A stretch of 64,000 nucleotides of DNA from Bacteroidales bacterium. Its GTDB lineage: Bacteria > Bacteroidota > Bacteroidia > Bacteroidales > P3. Location of the stretch: positions 1 to 64,000 of the forward strand of contig JAGBJI010000013.1 of the NCBI GenBank assembly GCA_017934545.1, written 5' to 3'. Shown here piece after piece: positions 56,452 through 64,000 of this stretch. Both the position numbers and the translations under genes were made by a program. The notes beneath the pieces are model-generated. The model worked only from the letters and a program-made list of their open reading frames with translations, was not told where the DNA came from and did not search any database. Within the stretch, counting starts at the first letter, position 1; each line of letters begins with the position of its first letter.

Positions 56452-57681
56452 TTATTTAAAATTACGCTGGTTGTACTTGCTTAAATCGTATACTTTGAAC
56501 CCGTACTGTTCGTTGTGGGACAAATCTATCGGAGTTATCTCGTCATCGTCCTGCGTTTGTGCGTTACCGTTGAACGACGATGAATATTTATCCAAATTAA
56601 TCCTGTTCTTGGTTTCCCAATTTTCGTCACCGCTTATAACGTTGCGTGAGTTCATCATATCTATCTCACGTTTCTCTCTTTCCCAACGGCGTTTGGCTGC
56701 TTTTGCACGCTTGTTGTACACATATACGCTGATAAACAATGTCAGTGCAACGGCAACAATGATGAACGCCATCACCGCATTTTCCACAAAATATGAGCGG
56801 TAAGGCGAACTTTCAAGCAAAAAGCCACGCATCATTATGATATTGCCAACGAAAGCACATGCCAAAACTATAACGGGAGGCAGGTTTATATGTCCGTTTT
56901 CGTCATACATTTCCGTTTCGGTCAACAATCCGCGGTACCGTCTGACAAAAGGCAGGCACAAAGCCGTAACGGTCAAAAAGGCCATGAGCAATATACATCC
57001 CACTTCGTTGGAAGGAACGTAAGGCAAATTCCATATAATCAAAAAAACGCACGCTATGCCGACGGGATAAACCACGTTTGACAACAGATTGTCTATCCTG
57101 TTTGCCGAAAAAGGATTGAACAACAGTTTTATCTTTGAACTCATAAAGTTAAACAACGCATAGGAAATGACAAATGCAACGGCTATGCAGGCGTATTTGC
57201 CTATTCCCGTCATGGAAAGACCCGCAAAATCGGTCACAATGTTCCAATTCCACAAATCAAACAACAATCCGAAGATAAGGTTGCCGCAAATCCTTACAAC
57301 CGTACACAATATCAGCCAAAACAAATAACGCCGCATGTTCAAACGGTCTGAATTCCACTTGATAAGGAAGAGCATTGCAACCAATATCAACACAACGGAA
57401 AAGATTACGGGGGTGAAAAAGACCGCATTAACGTTGTCCGCACTTGCCCACAAATCCTTGTCGCTTACGGCGGTGTTGATATAGTTGAAATCAATTTGTG
57501 AATTCACTATAAACATTTTCACGTCCAAAGTAAAGCCGGGAATGATTGTAAAAAACTGAAACACCCAAAAAGCCGTAATCCATGCCAAAACCAACAATAC
57601 GGAACTGTTGACCATGGCAGGTATATCTGTTTTTGCATGCTTTGCCCTGTGCAGTGTTGTTTTCAAAAATCCGTTCATCAT
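56452..57681 (-). CDS. Integral membrane protein of unknown function
   Basis: A 409-residue protein with about eight hydrophobic segments over residues 25-330 (for example SSVLLVLAWITAFWVFQFF, VIFSVVLILVAMLFLI, AVMAFIIVAVALTLFISVYV), then a cytosolic charged tail with KRRWEREKREIDMM and an acidic DDDE patch. I recognise no domain. It lies 12 nt downstream of the 25-residue-repeat protein gene and is the last gene of the peptidase-pheT operon. Confidence 0.85.
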   Translation of the reverse strand: MMNGFLKTTLHRAKHAKTDIPAMVNSSVLLVLAWITAFWVFQFFTIIPGFTLDVKMFIVNSQIDFNYINTAVSDKDLWASADNVNAVFFTPVIFSVVLILVAMLFLIKWNSDRLNMRRYLFWLILCTVVRICGNLIFGLLFDLWNWNIVTDFAGLSMTGIGKYACIAVAFVISYALFNFMSSKIKLLFNPFSANRIDNLLSNVVYPVGIACVFLIIWNLPYVPSNEVGCILLMAFLTVTALCLPFVRRYRGLLTETEMYDENGHINLPPVIVLACAFVGNIIMMRGFLLESSPYRSYFVENAVMAFIIVAVALTLFISVYVYNKRAKAAKRRWEREKREIDMMNSRNVISGDENWETKNRINLDKYSSSFNGNAQTQDDDEITPIDLSHNEQYGFKVYDLSKYNQRNFK

Positions 57682-57693
57682 CTTACATTTATT

Positions 57694-58116
57694 TTATCTT
57701 CTTCTCCAATTGTAAATCATAAAATCCGCATCCTTTGCCTGCAAGTCCTGAATCTTTTTCACCTCGCGGGCAATCATAATAAAGATGTCCAAACCCTTTT
57801 CTTTCAACCATTGCAACCCCTCCGTATCGTTTTTACATGCCGCTGTAAAATGGATAAGAAACTCATCGTTAGTGTCGTTTATCCACTTCTGTGCTTTGCT
57901 GTGACCGTCAACGGCGATAGTTATAATGGCTATGGGTTCAAATCCGTTGTCAAACAACCAATGCAACGCATCTTTGTCCCCGCGGACTACGTTGCTCCAC
58001 GCCGCAAGCTCGGGAAAACCGTTGTCAATAAGGAATTTGAAAAACTTTTTATCCCCTTTCAACGCCTGCAACAGTGCAAGCAATATCTTTATGTCGTAAC
58101 CGAGCAATGATTGCAT
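57694..58116 (-). CDS. Small protein with four exact 25-residue helical repeats
   Basis: A 140-residue protein. Residues 20-44, 45-69, 70-94 and 95-119 are four repeats of exactly 25 residues with the pattern (K/R)GD-x5-(W/F)L-x3-G: KGDKKFFKFLIDNGF, RGDKDALHWLFDNGF, DGHSKAQKWINDTND, KNDTEGLQWLKEKGL. The length is shorter than an ankyrin repeat (33), although an ankyrin relative is possible. A solenoid interaction protein is likely; partner unknown. It lies 7 nt after pheT. Confidence 0.8.
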   Translation of the reverse strand: MQSLLGYDIKILLALLQALKGDKKFFKFLIDNGFPELAAWSNVVRGDKDALHWLFDNGFEPIAIITIAVDGHSKAQKWINDTNDEFLIHFTAACKNDTEGLQWLKEKGLDIFIMIAREVKKIQDLQAKDADFMIYNWRRR

Positions 58117-58123
58117 GTGGGTT

Positions 58124-60583
58124 TTATCTTAATTTAGCGTCAACCTTTTTTGTCAAAGTCTTCATTATCTTGTTCACCGTGGCCTCTATCTGTTTGTCGG
58201 TAAGCGTTTTTTGCTCGTCCTGCAAGGTTACGGAAACGGCATATTGCTTTTTGCCGGCTTCTTTCAACCCTTGGTAATCGTCAAACAGATTTACGCTGCG
58301 GATAAGTTTGCGGTCGCAATCCTTAATTATCTTTTCAATGGTTTCAAACGTAACGTCTTTGTCCACAACAAGAGCCAAATCCCTTCTTACTGCAGGGAAT
58401 TTGGAGATGGTTTGGTATTTTATGTCTTTGGACGGTATTTGTTTGACAACGTTTTCCCAATATATGTCCGCAAAAAAGACGTCAGGTTTGATGTCAAATG
58501 CGGCTTTTGTCTTGGCAGACACCTGTCCCAATACGGCAAGGGTCTTCTTGCTTTCTTTGTTTACAAGTTTCAAGCCCGAAGAAAAATAAGACGCCTCAAC
58601 AGGTTCCTGCAACAATTGGTCGGTATCCGTACGCAAACGTTTCAAAACATTGAACACTATATTTTTTAAGAAGAAAAACGTGACGTCTTCCGCTTTCTTT
58701 TGCCACGAATCACCGCTCATCTTTCCGCTTACGGCTATTGACAGATGTTTTTGCTGCAAAAAACGTTTGTCAACCGATGCTTCTTTGTCGGCTTTAGGGT
58801 TTTGCTGATAGCAATTTCCGAATTCAAAGATTTTTATATTTGAAAGTTTTCTGTTAAGGTTAAATGCCACAACTTCCAAACTGCCGTAAAGAAGCGTTTG
58901 ACGCATAACATCCAAGTCCGCAGACAACGGATTGAAAAGTTTAACGCAGTTTCCGTATTCAAAATCTTTGTTATCCTTATAATACGACGACGGTGTCAAA
59001 GAGTTGGTCATGGTTTCGTTGAAACCGTTGTCCGCCAAATAAGAAGTGATTATGTTTTGGATTTTTTCTTTGTCGGGTTTAGGAGTATAAGACAACGAAG
59101 ACTTAACGTTTTGTGCGAATTCAATGTTGTTGTATCCGTATATACGTAATATTTCTTCCGCTAAATCGCACGGACGCGTCACATCCACCTTGCAGGTCGG
59201 TATCAATGCCTGCAAACCTTGCTCGTTGAACACAGGCAATTCTATATCCAAACTCTCCAAAATAGTTTTTATCACCTGACGGTCTATTTTCTTTCCCGTC
59301 AATTTGTCCAAATAATCAAATTCAAGGTCAATACATTTCTTTTCAACCTTGCTTGGATACACGTCAATTATGTTGCTTGTGATTGTTGCCTGACACAATT
59401 GTTTTATAAGCAATGCCGCACGCTTCAAAGCGTAAAGGGTTATGTTGGCATCCGCCCCTCTTTCGTATCTGAACGACGCATCGGTGGAAATTTGATGGTA
59501 TTTGGCTGCCTTACGTATTACAACCGGATTAAAATATGCACTTTCTATGAAAATATTTTCAGTTTTTTCGGTTATCCCGGAATCTTTTCCGCCGAATATT
59601 CCGCCAAGACACATCGGTTCTTCGCCGTTGCAAACCATTGCTTCCTTACCGTTCAGTTTTCTTTTCACTCCGTCCAAGGTTACAAACTCCGTTCCCTGGG
59701 CAAGAGTTCTGACATTAACGGTTTTGGTTGTTATCTTGTCCAAATCAAATGCGTGCAGAGGCTGTCCGCATTCCATAAGAACGAAATTGGTTATATCCAC
59801 AATGTTGTTTACAGGGCGTATGCCTATTGCCGAAAGATGTTCTTTCAACCATTTAGGCGATTCCGCTACCTTTACGTTGCGGATACACAATCCGCTGTAT
59901 CGGCCGCAAAGCGATTGGTCTATGTTTACCTGAATGTTATCCGTCGTTTCGTCAACTGCAAATTGTGAAACGTCTGGAATGTTTACCGTATATTTTTTAC
60001 CCTCTTTGGCATTCAATGCCGCCGCCAAGTCCCTGCAAACCCCTAAATGCGAAGCCGCATCGCTTCTGTTTGCCGTAAGACCTATTTCAAGTACGTAATC
60101 GTCCTTGATGTTGAAGTATTCTTTTGCCGCAGTTCCGGGTTCGGGTTCATCATTCAGTACCATTATTCCGTCGTGATTGTCACTTAACTGCAGCTCTTTC
60201 TCCGAACAAATCATTCCTTCCGACACTTCGCCGCGAAGTTTTGACTTTTTAATCTCAAAACATTCTTCCCCGTCGTAAACTTTAGCACCTATGGTTGCAA
60301 CAACTACATATTGTCCCGCCGCAACATTAGGAGCTCCGCAAACTATGTGCAGAGGTTCCTGCGTGCCTACGTCAACCGTTGTTATGTGTAAGTGGTCGCT
60401 GTTAGGGTGAGCCTCACATGTCAAAACTTTTCCTATAACATATTTATCCAAACCGCCCTTTACGGACTCGGTTTTCTCTGTATCTTCAACTTCCAATCCT
60501 GCAAAAGTAAGCACTTCGGCCGTTTGCTCCGCCGTCAAATCAACGGATATGTATTCTTTAAGCCAACTATATGATATTTTCAT
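58124..60583 (-). CDS. pheT: Phenylalanine--tRNA ligase beta subunit
   Basis: An 819-residue protein. The N-terminal tRNA-binding (EMAP-like) domain covers about 40-150 (VLTCEAHPNSDHLHITTVDVG). The B3/B4 editing domain (IRPVNNIVDITNFVLMECGQPLHAFD), B5 domain, core and C-terminal anticodon-binding FDX-ACB domain (FPAVRRDLALVVDK) follow. It pairs with PheS, not seen in this window. It begins 1 nt after the stop of the S46 peptidase gene, an unusual partner. Confidence 0.97.
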   Translation of the reverse strand: MKISYSWLKEYISVDLTAEQTAEVLTFAGLEVEDTEKTESVKGGLDKYVIGKVLTCEAHPNSDHLHITTVDVGTQEPLHIVCGAPNVAAGQYVVVATIGAKVYDGEECFEIKKSKLRGEVSEGMICSEKELQLSDNHDGIMVLNDEPEPGTAAKEYFNIKDDYVLEIGLTANRSDAASHLGVCRDLAAALNAKEGKKYTVNIPDVSQFAVDETTDNIQVNIDQSLCGRYSGLCIRNVKVAESPKWLKEHLSAIGIRPVNNIVDITNFVLMECGQPLHAFDLDKITTKTVNVRTLAQGTEFVTLDGVKRKLNGKEAMVCNGEEPMCLGGIFGGKDSGITEKTENIFIESAYFNPVVIRKAAKYHQISTDASFRYERGADANITLYALKRAALLIKQLCQATITSNIIDVYPSKVEKKCIDLEFDYLDKLTGKKIDRQVIKTILESLDIELPVFNEQGLQALIPTCKVDVTRPCDLAEEILRIYGYNNIEFAQNVKSSLSYTPKPDKEKIQNIITSYLADNGFNETMTNSLTPSSYYKDNKDFEYGNCVKLFNPLSADLDVMRQTLLYGSLEVVAFNLNRKLSNIKIFEFGNCYQQNPKADKEASVDKRFLQQKHLSIAVSGKMSGDSWQKKAEDVTFFFLKNIVFNVLKRLRTDTDQLLQEPVEASYFSSGLKLVNKESKKTLAVLGQVSAKTKAAFDIKPDVFFADIYWENVVKQIPSKDIKYQTISKFPAVRRDLALVVDKDVTFETIEKIIKDCDRKLIRSVNLFDDYQGLKEAGKKQYAVSVTLQDEQKTLTDKQIEATVNKIMKTLTKKVDAKLR

Positions 60584-60584
60584 C

Positions 60585-62732
60585 TTATTTGATTATTTCA
60601 AGTTCGTCAATAATGTTTTTTGCATCCAAATATTTGTCAATTATAAGCAGACAATACCTGATGTCAAGCGATATATTGCGGCACAAATCCTTGTCGTACA
60701 AAACGTCACTCATCGTTCCTTCCCAATTTCTGTCAAAATTAAGACCGATAAGGTTGCCTTCGGCGTCCATAACAGGCGACCCGCTGTTGCCGCCGGTTGT
60801 ATGGTTGGTAGCAATGAACGCCACCCTGTCGCCGTAAGGCGATGTGTCACCGTTGTAGTAAATATCTTTGAGTTTTTGTTCCACTACATAGTCGTAAACG
60901 TTAGGGTCTTCTTTTTCCATTATGCCTGCTATGGTAGTGTAATGGCGGTACTCAACGCCGTCTTTGGGTTTGAACGGTGCTATATTGCCGTATGTAACCC
61001 TCAAAGTAAGGTTTGCATCGGGAAAAATGCCGTCGTTCATTGACACGTCTTTGTTTCCCTTGGCGTTGTAATCGCTCAAAATTTTTGCAACATGGATTCT
61101 GTACAACGAATCCGTCTTTGCATTGTTTTCTTTCAGTTTCCCTGCCGTTTGGTTTATATAATGTCCCCATACAGGTGAAAGCAATTCTATTGCAGGGTCG
61201 TCTATAAGTTTTTTGTAGTCCTTGCGTTTATAGTTTTTCAGCATTTTTTCAATCTTTGCAGGATTTGTCAGAATACTCTTTGCGTATATCTGGGCAAAAT
61301 AATCGCTTACGGATTTAGCCGAAGACACTTTGTTGTTCAGAAAAGTGTAGTTGTCTTTTGCGAAATCGTTGTAAAATATCACCATCGTACGCAAAAAGAC
61401 CGTGCTGTCAACCGCTCTGTGCTGACGGAAGTCGTTGTTGTAATACTTTTGAAGATAATTCAACAGATTATCAGCTTCGGTTTTCAAAACAATGTCCGAA
61501 ACCGAATCATCACGCGATATGTCTATCAAGGACAAAAGCCGTCTTGCCTGCTTCATAAAATCACTTGCCAACACCGCTTCGCTTATGTACAGTTGTTCCA
61601 TCTTGTACCGGCGGCCGTCATCGTACAAACGCTTGAATTCTTTCATCAACGCATTGCCCTCTTCCTGCTGTTGTTTCTTTTCAATGGCGTTTAAAAATTT
61701 CAACCCTTTCACTTCGCCCTGCCATTTCTTCCATCCGTTGGCAATTGAGGCTACGTCCGAAGCATATCTCAACCTTTGGGCAGGCGATTGCTCCTGTGCA
61801 GCTTTGTATACGTCCAATATCTCGGTACGCAATTTTATTCTTGCGGGGTCTTCAAGGTTTTGTATGTCCTCAACTGCATAAGAAGTCAAAAACTGACGCG
61901 TAGTTCCGGGGTATCCCATAACAAAAGTAAAATCTCCTTCCTGTTTGTCTTTTAGTGAAATCTTCAAAAACTTCTTCGGCTCGTAAGGTTTGTTGTCTTT
62001 GCTGTACTCCGCAGGCTCGTTGTTCTGGTCTGCATAAACACGGAACACTGAAAAATCGCCTGTATGACGCGGCCACATCCAATTGTCCGTATCCCCTCCG
62101 AACTTACCTATATTTGACGGCGGGGCAGCCACTAAACGTACGTCTTTGTATACTTTGTTGACATACATCATATATTGGTTGCCGTAGTACAAAGGTTTGA
62201 TTTGTGCCGTAAGATTGGTCCCCTGCGTGGCTTTTTCAATTATGGCTTTGATGTTTTCATCGGTTACGGCTTTGCGTTGCTGTTCGCTCATAGAAGAACT
62301 TACGCCTTTCAAAACCTCATCGGTTACGTCTTTCATGTATTGCAAAAGCGTGACAGTCAAACCCGGACAAGGCAGTTCTTCGTCCGTGCTTTTCGCCGCA
62401 AACCCGTTGGTCAAATAGTCGTGGTCAACCGTTGAATGTCTTACTATCTGATAATAACCGCAATGATGGTTGGTAAAAACAAGTCCGTTTTTACTTACGA
62501 ATTCGCCCGTACAACCCGTGCCGAAAAGCATTACGGCATCTTTTATACTTGCATTGTTAACGTCGTATATTTCTTTTGCAGAAAGTTTACATCCTTTGCT
62601 CTGCATGTCTTTTTGGTTGTTTTGCAAAAGCATAGGAATCCACATTCCGCCCTGTGCAAATGAGTTGTGAACGGTTGAAATACACATGACAACCGCACCT
62701 ATCAAAACTAAAAACCGTTTATTCATCTTCAT
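60585..62732 (-). CDS. S46 family dipeptidyl-peptidase, DPP11-like (Asp/Glu-specific)
   Basis: A 715-residue protein with a signal peptide ending SFAQ (about residue 27). TNHHCGY (residues 87-93) holds the catalytic His, WPRHTGDFSVFR the Asp, and GGNSGSPV (647-654) the catalytic Ser650. Arg668 lies 18 residues after it in NFDRNWEG, the position that in P. gingivalis DPP11 gives Asp/Glu preference and is Gly in DPP7. So a periplasmic acidic-dipeptide-releasing enzyme is inferred, fitting an amino-acid-using lifestyle. An alternative start is the second Met two residues later. Confidence 0.93.
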   Translation of the reverse strand: MKMNKRFLVLIGAVVMCISTVHNSFAQGGMWIPMLLQNNQKDMQSKGCKLSAKEIYDVNNASIKDAVMLFGTGCTGEFVSKNGLVFTNHHCGYYQIVRHSTVDHDYLTNGFAAKSTDEELPCPGLTVTLLQYMKDVTDEVLKGVSSSMSEQQRKAVTDENIKAIIEKATQGTNLTAQIKPLYYGNQYMMYVNKVYKDVRLVAAPPSNIGKFGGDTDNWMWPRHTGDFSVFRVYADQNNEPAEYSKDNKPYEPKKFLKISLKDKQEGDFTFVMGYPGTTRQFLTSYAVEDIQNLEDPARIKLRTEILDVYKAAQEQSPAQRLRYASDVASIANGWKKWQGEVKGLKFLNAIEKKQQQEEGNALMKEFKRLYDDGRRYKMEQLYISEAVLASDFMKQARRLLSLIDISRDDSVSDIVLKTEADNLLNYLQKYYNNDFRQHRAVDSTVFLRTMVIFYNDFAKDNYTFLNNKVSSAKSVSDYFAQIYAKSILTNPAKIEKMLKNYKRKDYKKLIDDPAIELLSPVWGHYINQTAGKLKENNAKTDSLYRIHVAKILSDYNAKGNKDVSMNDGIFPDANLTLRVTYGNIAPFKPKDGVEYRHYTTIAGIMEKEDPNVYDYVVEQKLKDIYYNGDTSPYGDRVAFIATNHTTGGNSGSPVMDAEGNLIGLNFDRNWEGTMSDVLYDKDLCRNISLDIRYCLLIIDKYLDAKNIIDELEIIK

Positions 62733-62752
62733 GTTGTTTTTAAATTAATGTG

Positions 62753-62782
62753 CAAAGATATGAAAATTTATCAAAATACAAA
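62753..62782 (-). promoter_or_regulatory. Promoter of the S46 peptidase-pheT operon
   Basis: On the minus strand TTTG (62782-62779) and TATCTTTG (62760-62753) are separated by 18 nt, 21 nt upstream of the start codon. Confidence 0.6.
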
Positions 62783-62846
62783 TCATTATCAGAATATAAT
62801 GTTGCATAACATCAATTTACCGCAACCTAATCAAAAAAGACTTCTC

Positions 62847-62929
62847 TGCAAAACCGTTTTGCAACACTTACAATACCGTCTTGCAGACCTTGCAAAACGG
62901 TTTTGCAACGCTTGCAAGACGGTTTTGCA
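62847..62929. repeat. 22-bp phased repeat element E9 (CCGT palindrome subfamily)
   Basis: Four 17-nt units start at 62847, 62869, 62891 and 62913, exactly 22 bp apart with five-base spacers (ACACT, GACCT, ACGCT). Units read TGCAAAACCGTTTTGCA or close variants, an almost perfect palindrome; the third and fourth are inverted. It lies in the 251-nt divergent gap between the S46 peptidase gene and dnaE, next to the dnaE promoter. Confidence 0.93.
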
Positions 62930-62955
62930 GAAAACAGGTTCTGAAAAAAAAATTG

Positions 62956-62963
62956 TATATTTG
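62956..62963 (+). promoter_or_regulatory. -7 element of dnaE
   Basis: TATATTTG followed by C, 20 nt upstream of the dnaE start codon and 26 nt after the last unit of E9, so E9 occupies the -33 region and upstream. Confidence 0.6.
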
Positions 62964-62983
62964 CAAAAAAATATATTCATTCT

Positions 62984-64000
62984 ATGACGGATTTTACACA
63001 TTTGCACGTACATACGCAGTATTCCATACTTGACGGAGCCTGCTCGGTGAAAAAATTGGTCAAAAAGACCAAAGACTTGGGCATGGACGCCGTTGCCATA
63101 ACCGACCACGGCAGTATGTACGGCGTTTTGGACTTCAGAAACACATGCGTTAAAGAAGGAATAAAACCTATTTTGGGTTGCGAAATGTATGTCGTGCCTA
63201 ACGACAGGTTCAACAAAACCGACGAGGGACGCGGACACCACCTTATACTCTTGGCAAAGAACATGACAGGTTACCAAAACCTGATAAAACTTGACTCAAT
63301 GGGTTTTGACCCCAAAGCGTTCCACTACAATTCGCGTATAGACAAGAATCTGTTGTTTGAATACCACGAAGGCTTGATTTGTTCTTCGGCCTGCGTTGCG
63401 GGAATTATACCGAGGCTTTTGTATGCAGGCAAAACCCAAGAGGCCGAACGCACGGCAATGGAATACAAAGAGGTTTTCGGCGACGATTATTATATAGAAC
63501 TTCAGAATTTCTGCGGCAAGAACGAAATGCAGGACGATGTTAATCCCAAGCTTATAGCCCTTGCCAGAAAATTGGACATAAAACTTATAGCCACAAACGA
63601 CGTTCACTTCATCAACAAGGACGATTTCTACGCCCACCGTATACTTATATGCCTGTCAACAGGCACAAAAATCAACGACCAAACCAAATTGATGTATTCG
63701 GGCGAAGAATACATGAAATCGGCCGACGAGATGGCTGAACTGTTTAAGGATGTACCCGAAGCCATAACCAATACACGCGAAATAGCCGACAAGGTGGAAG
63801 TCTACGATTTGGAACGCGGACCTATATTGCCCGTGTTTGACATACCCGAATCGTTCGGCAAATTGGATGAATATTACGAAAAATACAGTCCGCAGACAGT
63901 TAACGACTATTTGTTGGAACAGTTGGTAAAACGCAACAAAATAGACGCCTCGGCAAGCGAAGAAGAAAAACTCAAACTTGTGGAAAAAACCTTGCAGGAC
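62984..64000 (+). CDS. dnaE: DNA polymerase III alpha subunit (N-terminal 339 codons)
   Basis: The reading frame is open from the ATG at 62984 to the window edge. The PHP domain begins FTHLHVHTQYSILDGACSV (metal-binding His pair), continues AVAITDHGSMYGV and ATNDVHF, and leads into the polymerase region. It is the replicative polymerase catalytic subunit. The C-terminal part lies outside the window. The start is supported by the -7 element 20 nt upstream. Confidence 0.96.
   Translation, partial: MTDFTHLHVHTQYSILDGACSVKKLVKKTKDLGMDAVAITDHGSMYGVLDFRNTCVKEGIKPILGCEMYVVPNDRFNKTDEGRGHHLILLAKNMTGYQNLIKLDSMGFDPKAFHYNSRIDKNLLFEYHEGLICSSACVAGIIPRLLYAGKTQEAERTAMEYKEVFGDDYYIELQNFCGKNEMQDDVNPKLIALARKLDIKLIATNDVHFINKDDFYAHRILICLSTGTKINDQTKLMYSGEEYMKSADEMAELFKDVPEAITNTREIADKVEVYDLERGPILPVFDIPESFGKLDEYYEKYSPQTVNDYLLEQLVKRNKIDASASEEEKLKLVEKTLQD

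Noticed and set aside
7767..62929. CRISPR interpretation of the 22-bp arrays
   Set aside because: Repeats are 17 nt with 5-nt spacers, far too short, with no cas genes and variable cores.
7767..62929. 22-bp arrays as ordinary terminators
   Set aside because: Several lie in divergent promoter regions or beside separate clear hairpin terminators.
1..64000. tRNA, rRNA, IS elements or prophage
   Set aside because: No cloverleaf, rRNA segment, transposase, integrase or phage gene was recognised in any gap.

Overview
The window looks like chromosomal DNA of a Bacteroidales bacterium; family and genus cannot be fixed from the sequence alone. The evidence is the Bacteroidota -7 promoter element (TAnnTTTG, sometimes with a TTTG about 20 nt upstream) before most transcription units, type IX secretion (T9SS) sorting tails, an S46 dipeptidyl-peptidase, a Bacteroidota HU-like protein, a GTPase-motif-deficient EF-G2 paralogue, a FucP/GluP-type sugar permease and moderate A+T content. 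No rRNA, tRNA, transposase, phage gene or CRISPR array was seen.

Layout. 1-7277 (minus strand) is the N-terminal part, at least 2425 codons, of one giant secreted repeat protein with alternating jelly-roll-like and Fn3-like modules. Its promoter has an 11-base poly-C tract just upstream. Next come tig-ychF (minus), a lipoprotein, the pyrK-pyrD-sugar nucleotidyltransferase operon, a TPR lipoprotein, and a 1214-residue leucine-rich-repeat T9SS cargo whose signal peptide is coded across a run of nine G. 20.6-31.2 kb holds cinA, a broken lipoprotein gene, EF-G2, a glycosyltransferase, a small Cys-rich membrane protein with dnaG, an MFS transporter and lipA. 31.3-35.5 kb holds a secreted hydrolase and a two-gene cell-surface operon. 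35.9-47.9 kb holds an AddA/AddB helicase-nuclease pair followed by a long mixed operon (M16 peptidase, sugar permease, aminotransferase, phosphoglycosyl transferase, DUF2520-like protein, sirtuin). 48.1-54.4 kb has an HU-like protein with miaB, a Wza/Wzc-type polysaccharide export pair and an Elp3-like radical SAM gene. 54.4-62.7 kb (minus) has ackA with an acyltransferase, then the operon S46 peptidase-pheT-25-residue-repeat protein-membrane protein. The window ends inside dnaE.

The most unusual feature is a family of at least ten intergenic elements, about one per 6 kb. Each is a short array of three or four units of roughly 17 nt (usually an A-tract, a 5-9 nt core and a T-tract) repeated with a period of 22 bp. 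Many are enclosed by inverted arms. The core differs between subfamilies but is similar within an array, and arms and cores vary together. They lie in convergent, divergent and tandem gaps, so they are not simply terminators or promoters. Two near-identical copies bracket the two-gene surface operon at 32983-35471. I do not recognise this family.

The second theme is potential phase variation of surface proteins: one homopolymeric G tract inside the LRR signal peptide and one upstream of the giant adhesin promoter.
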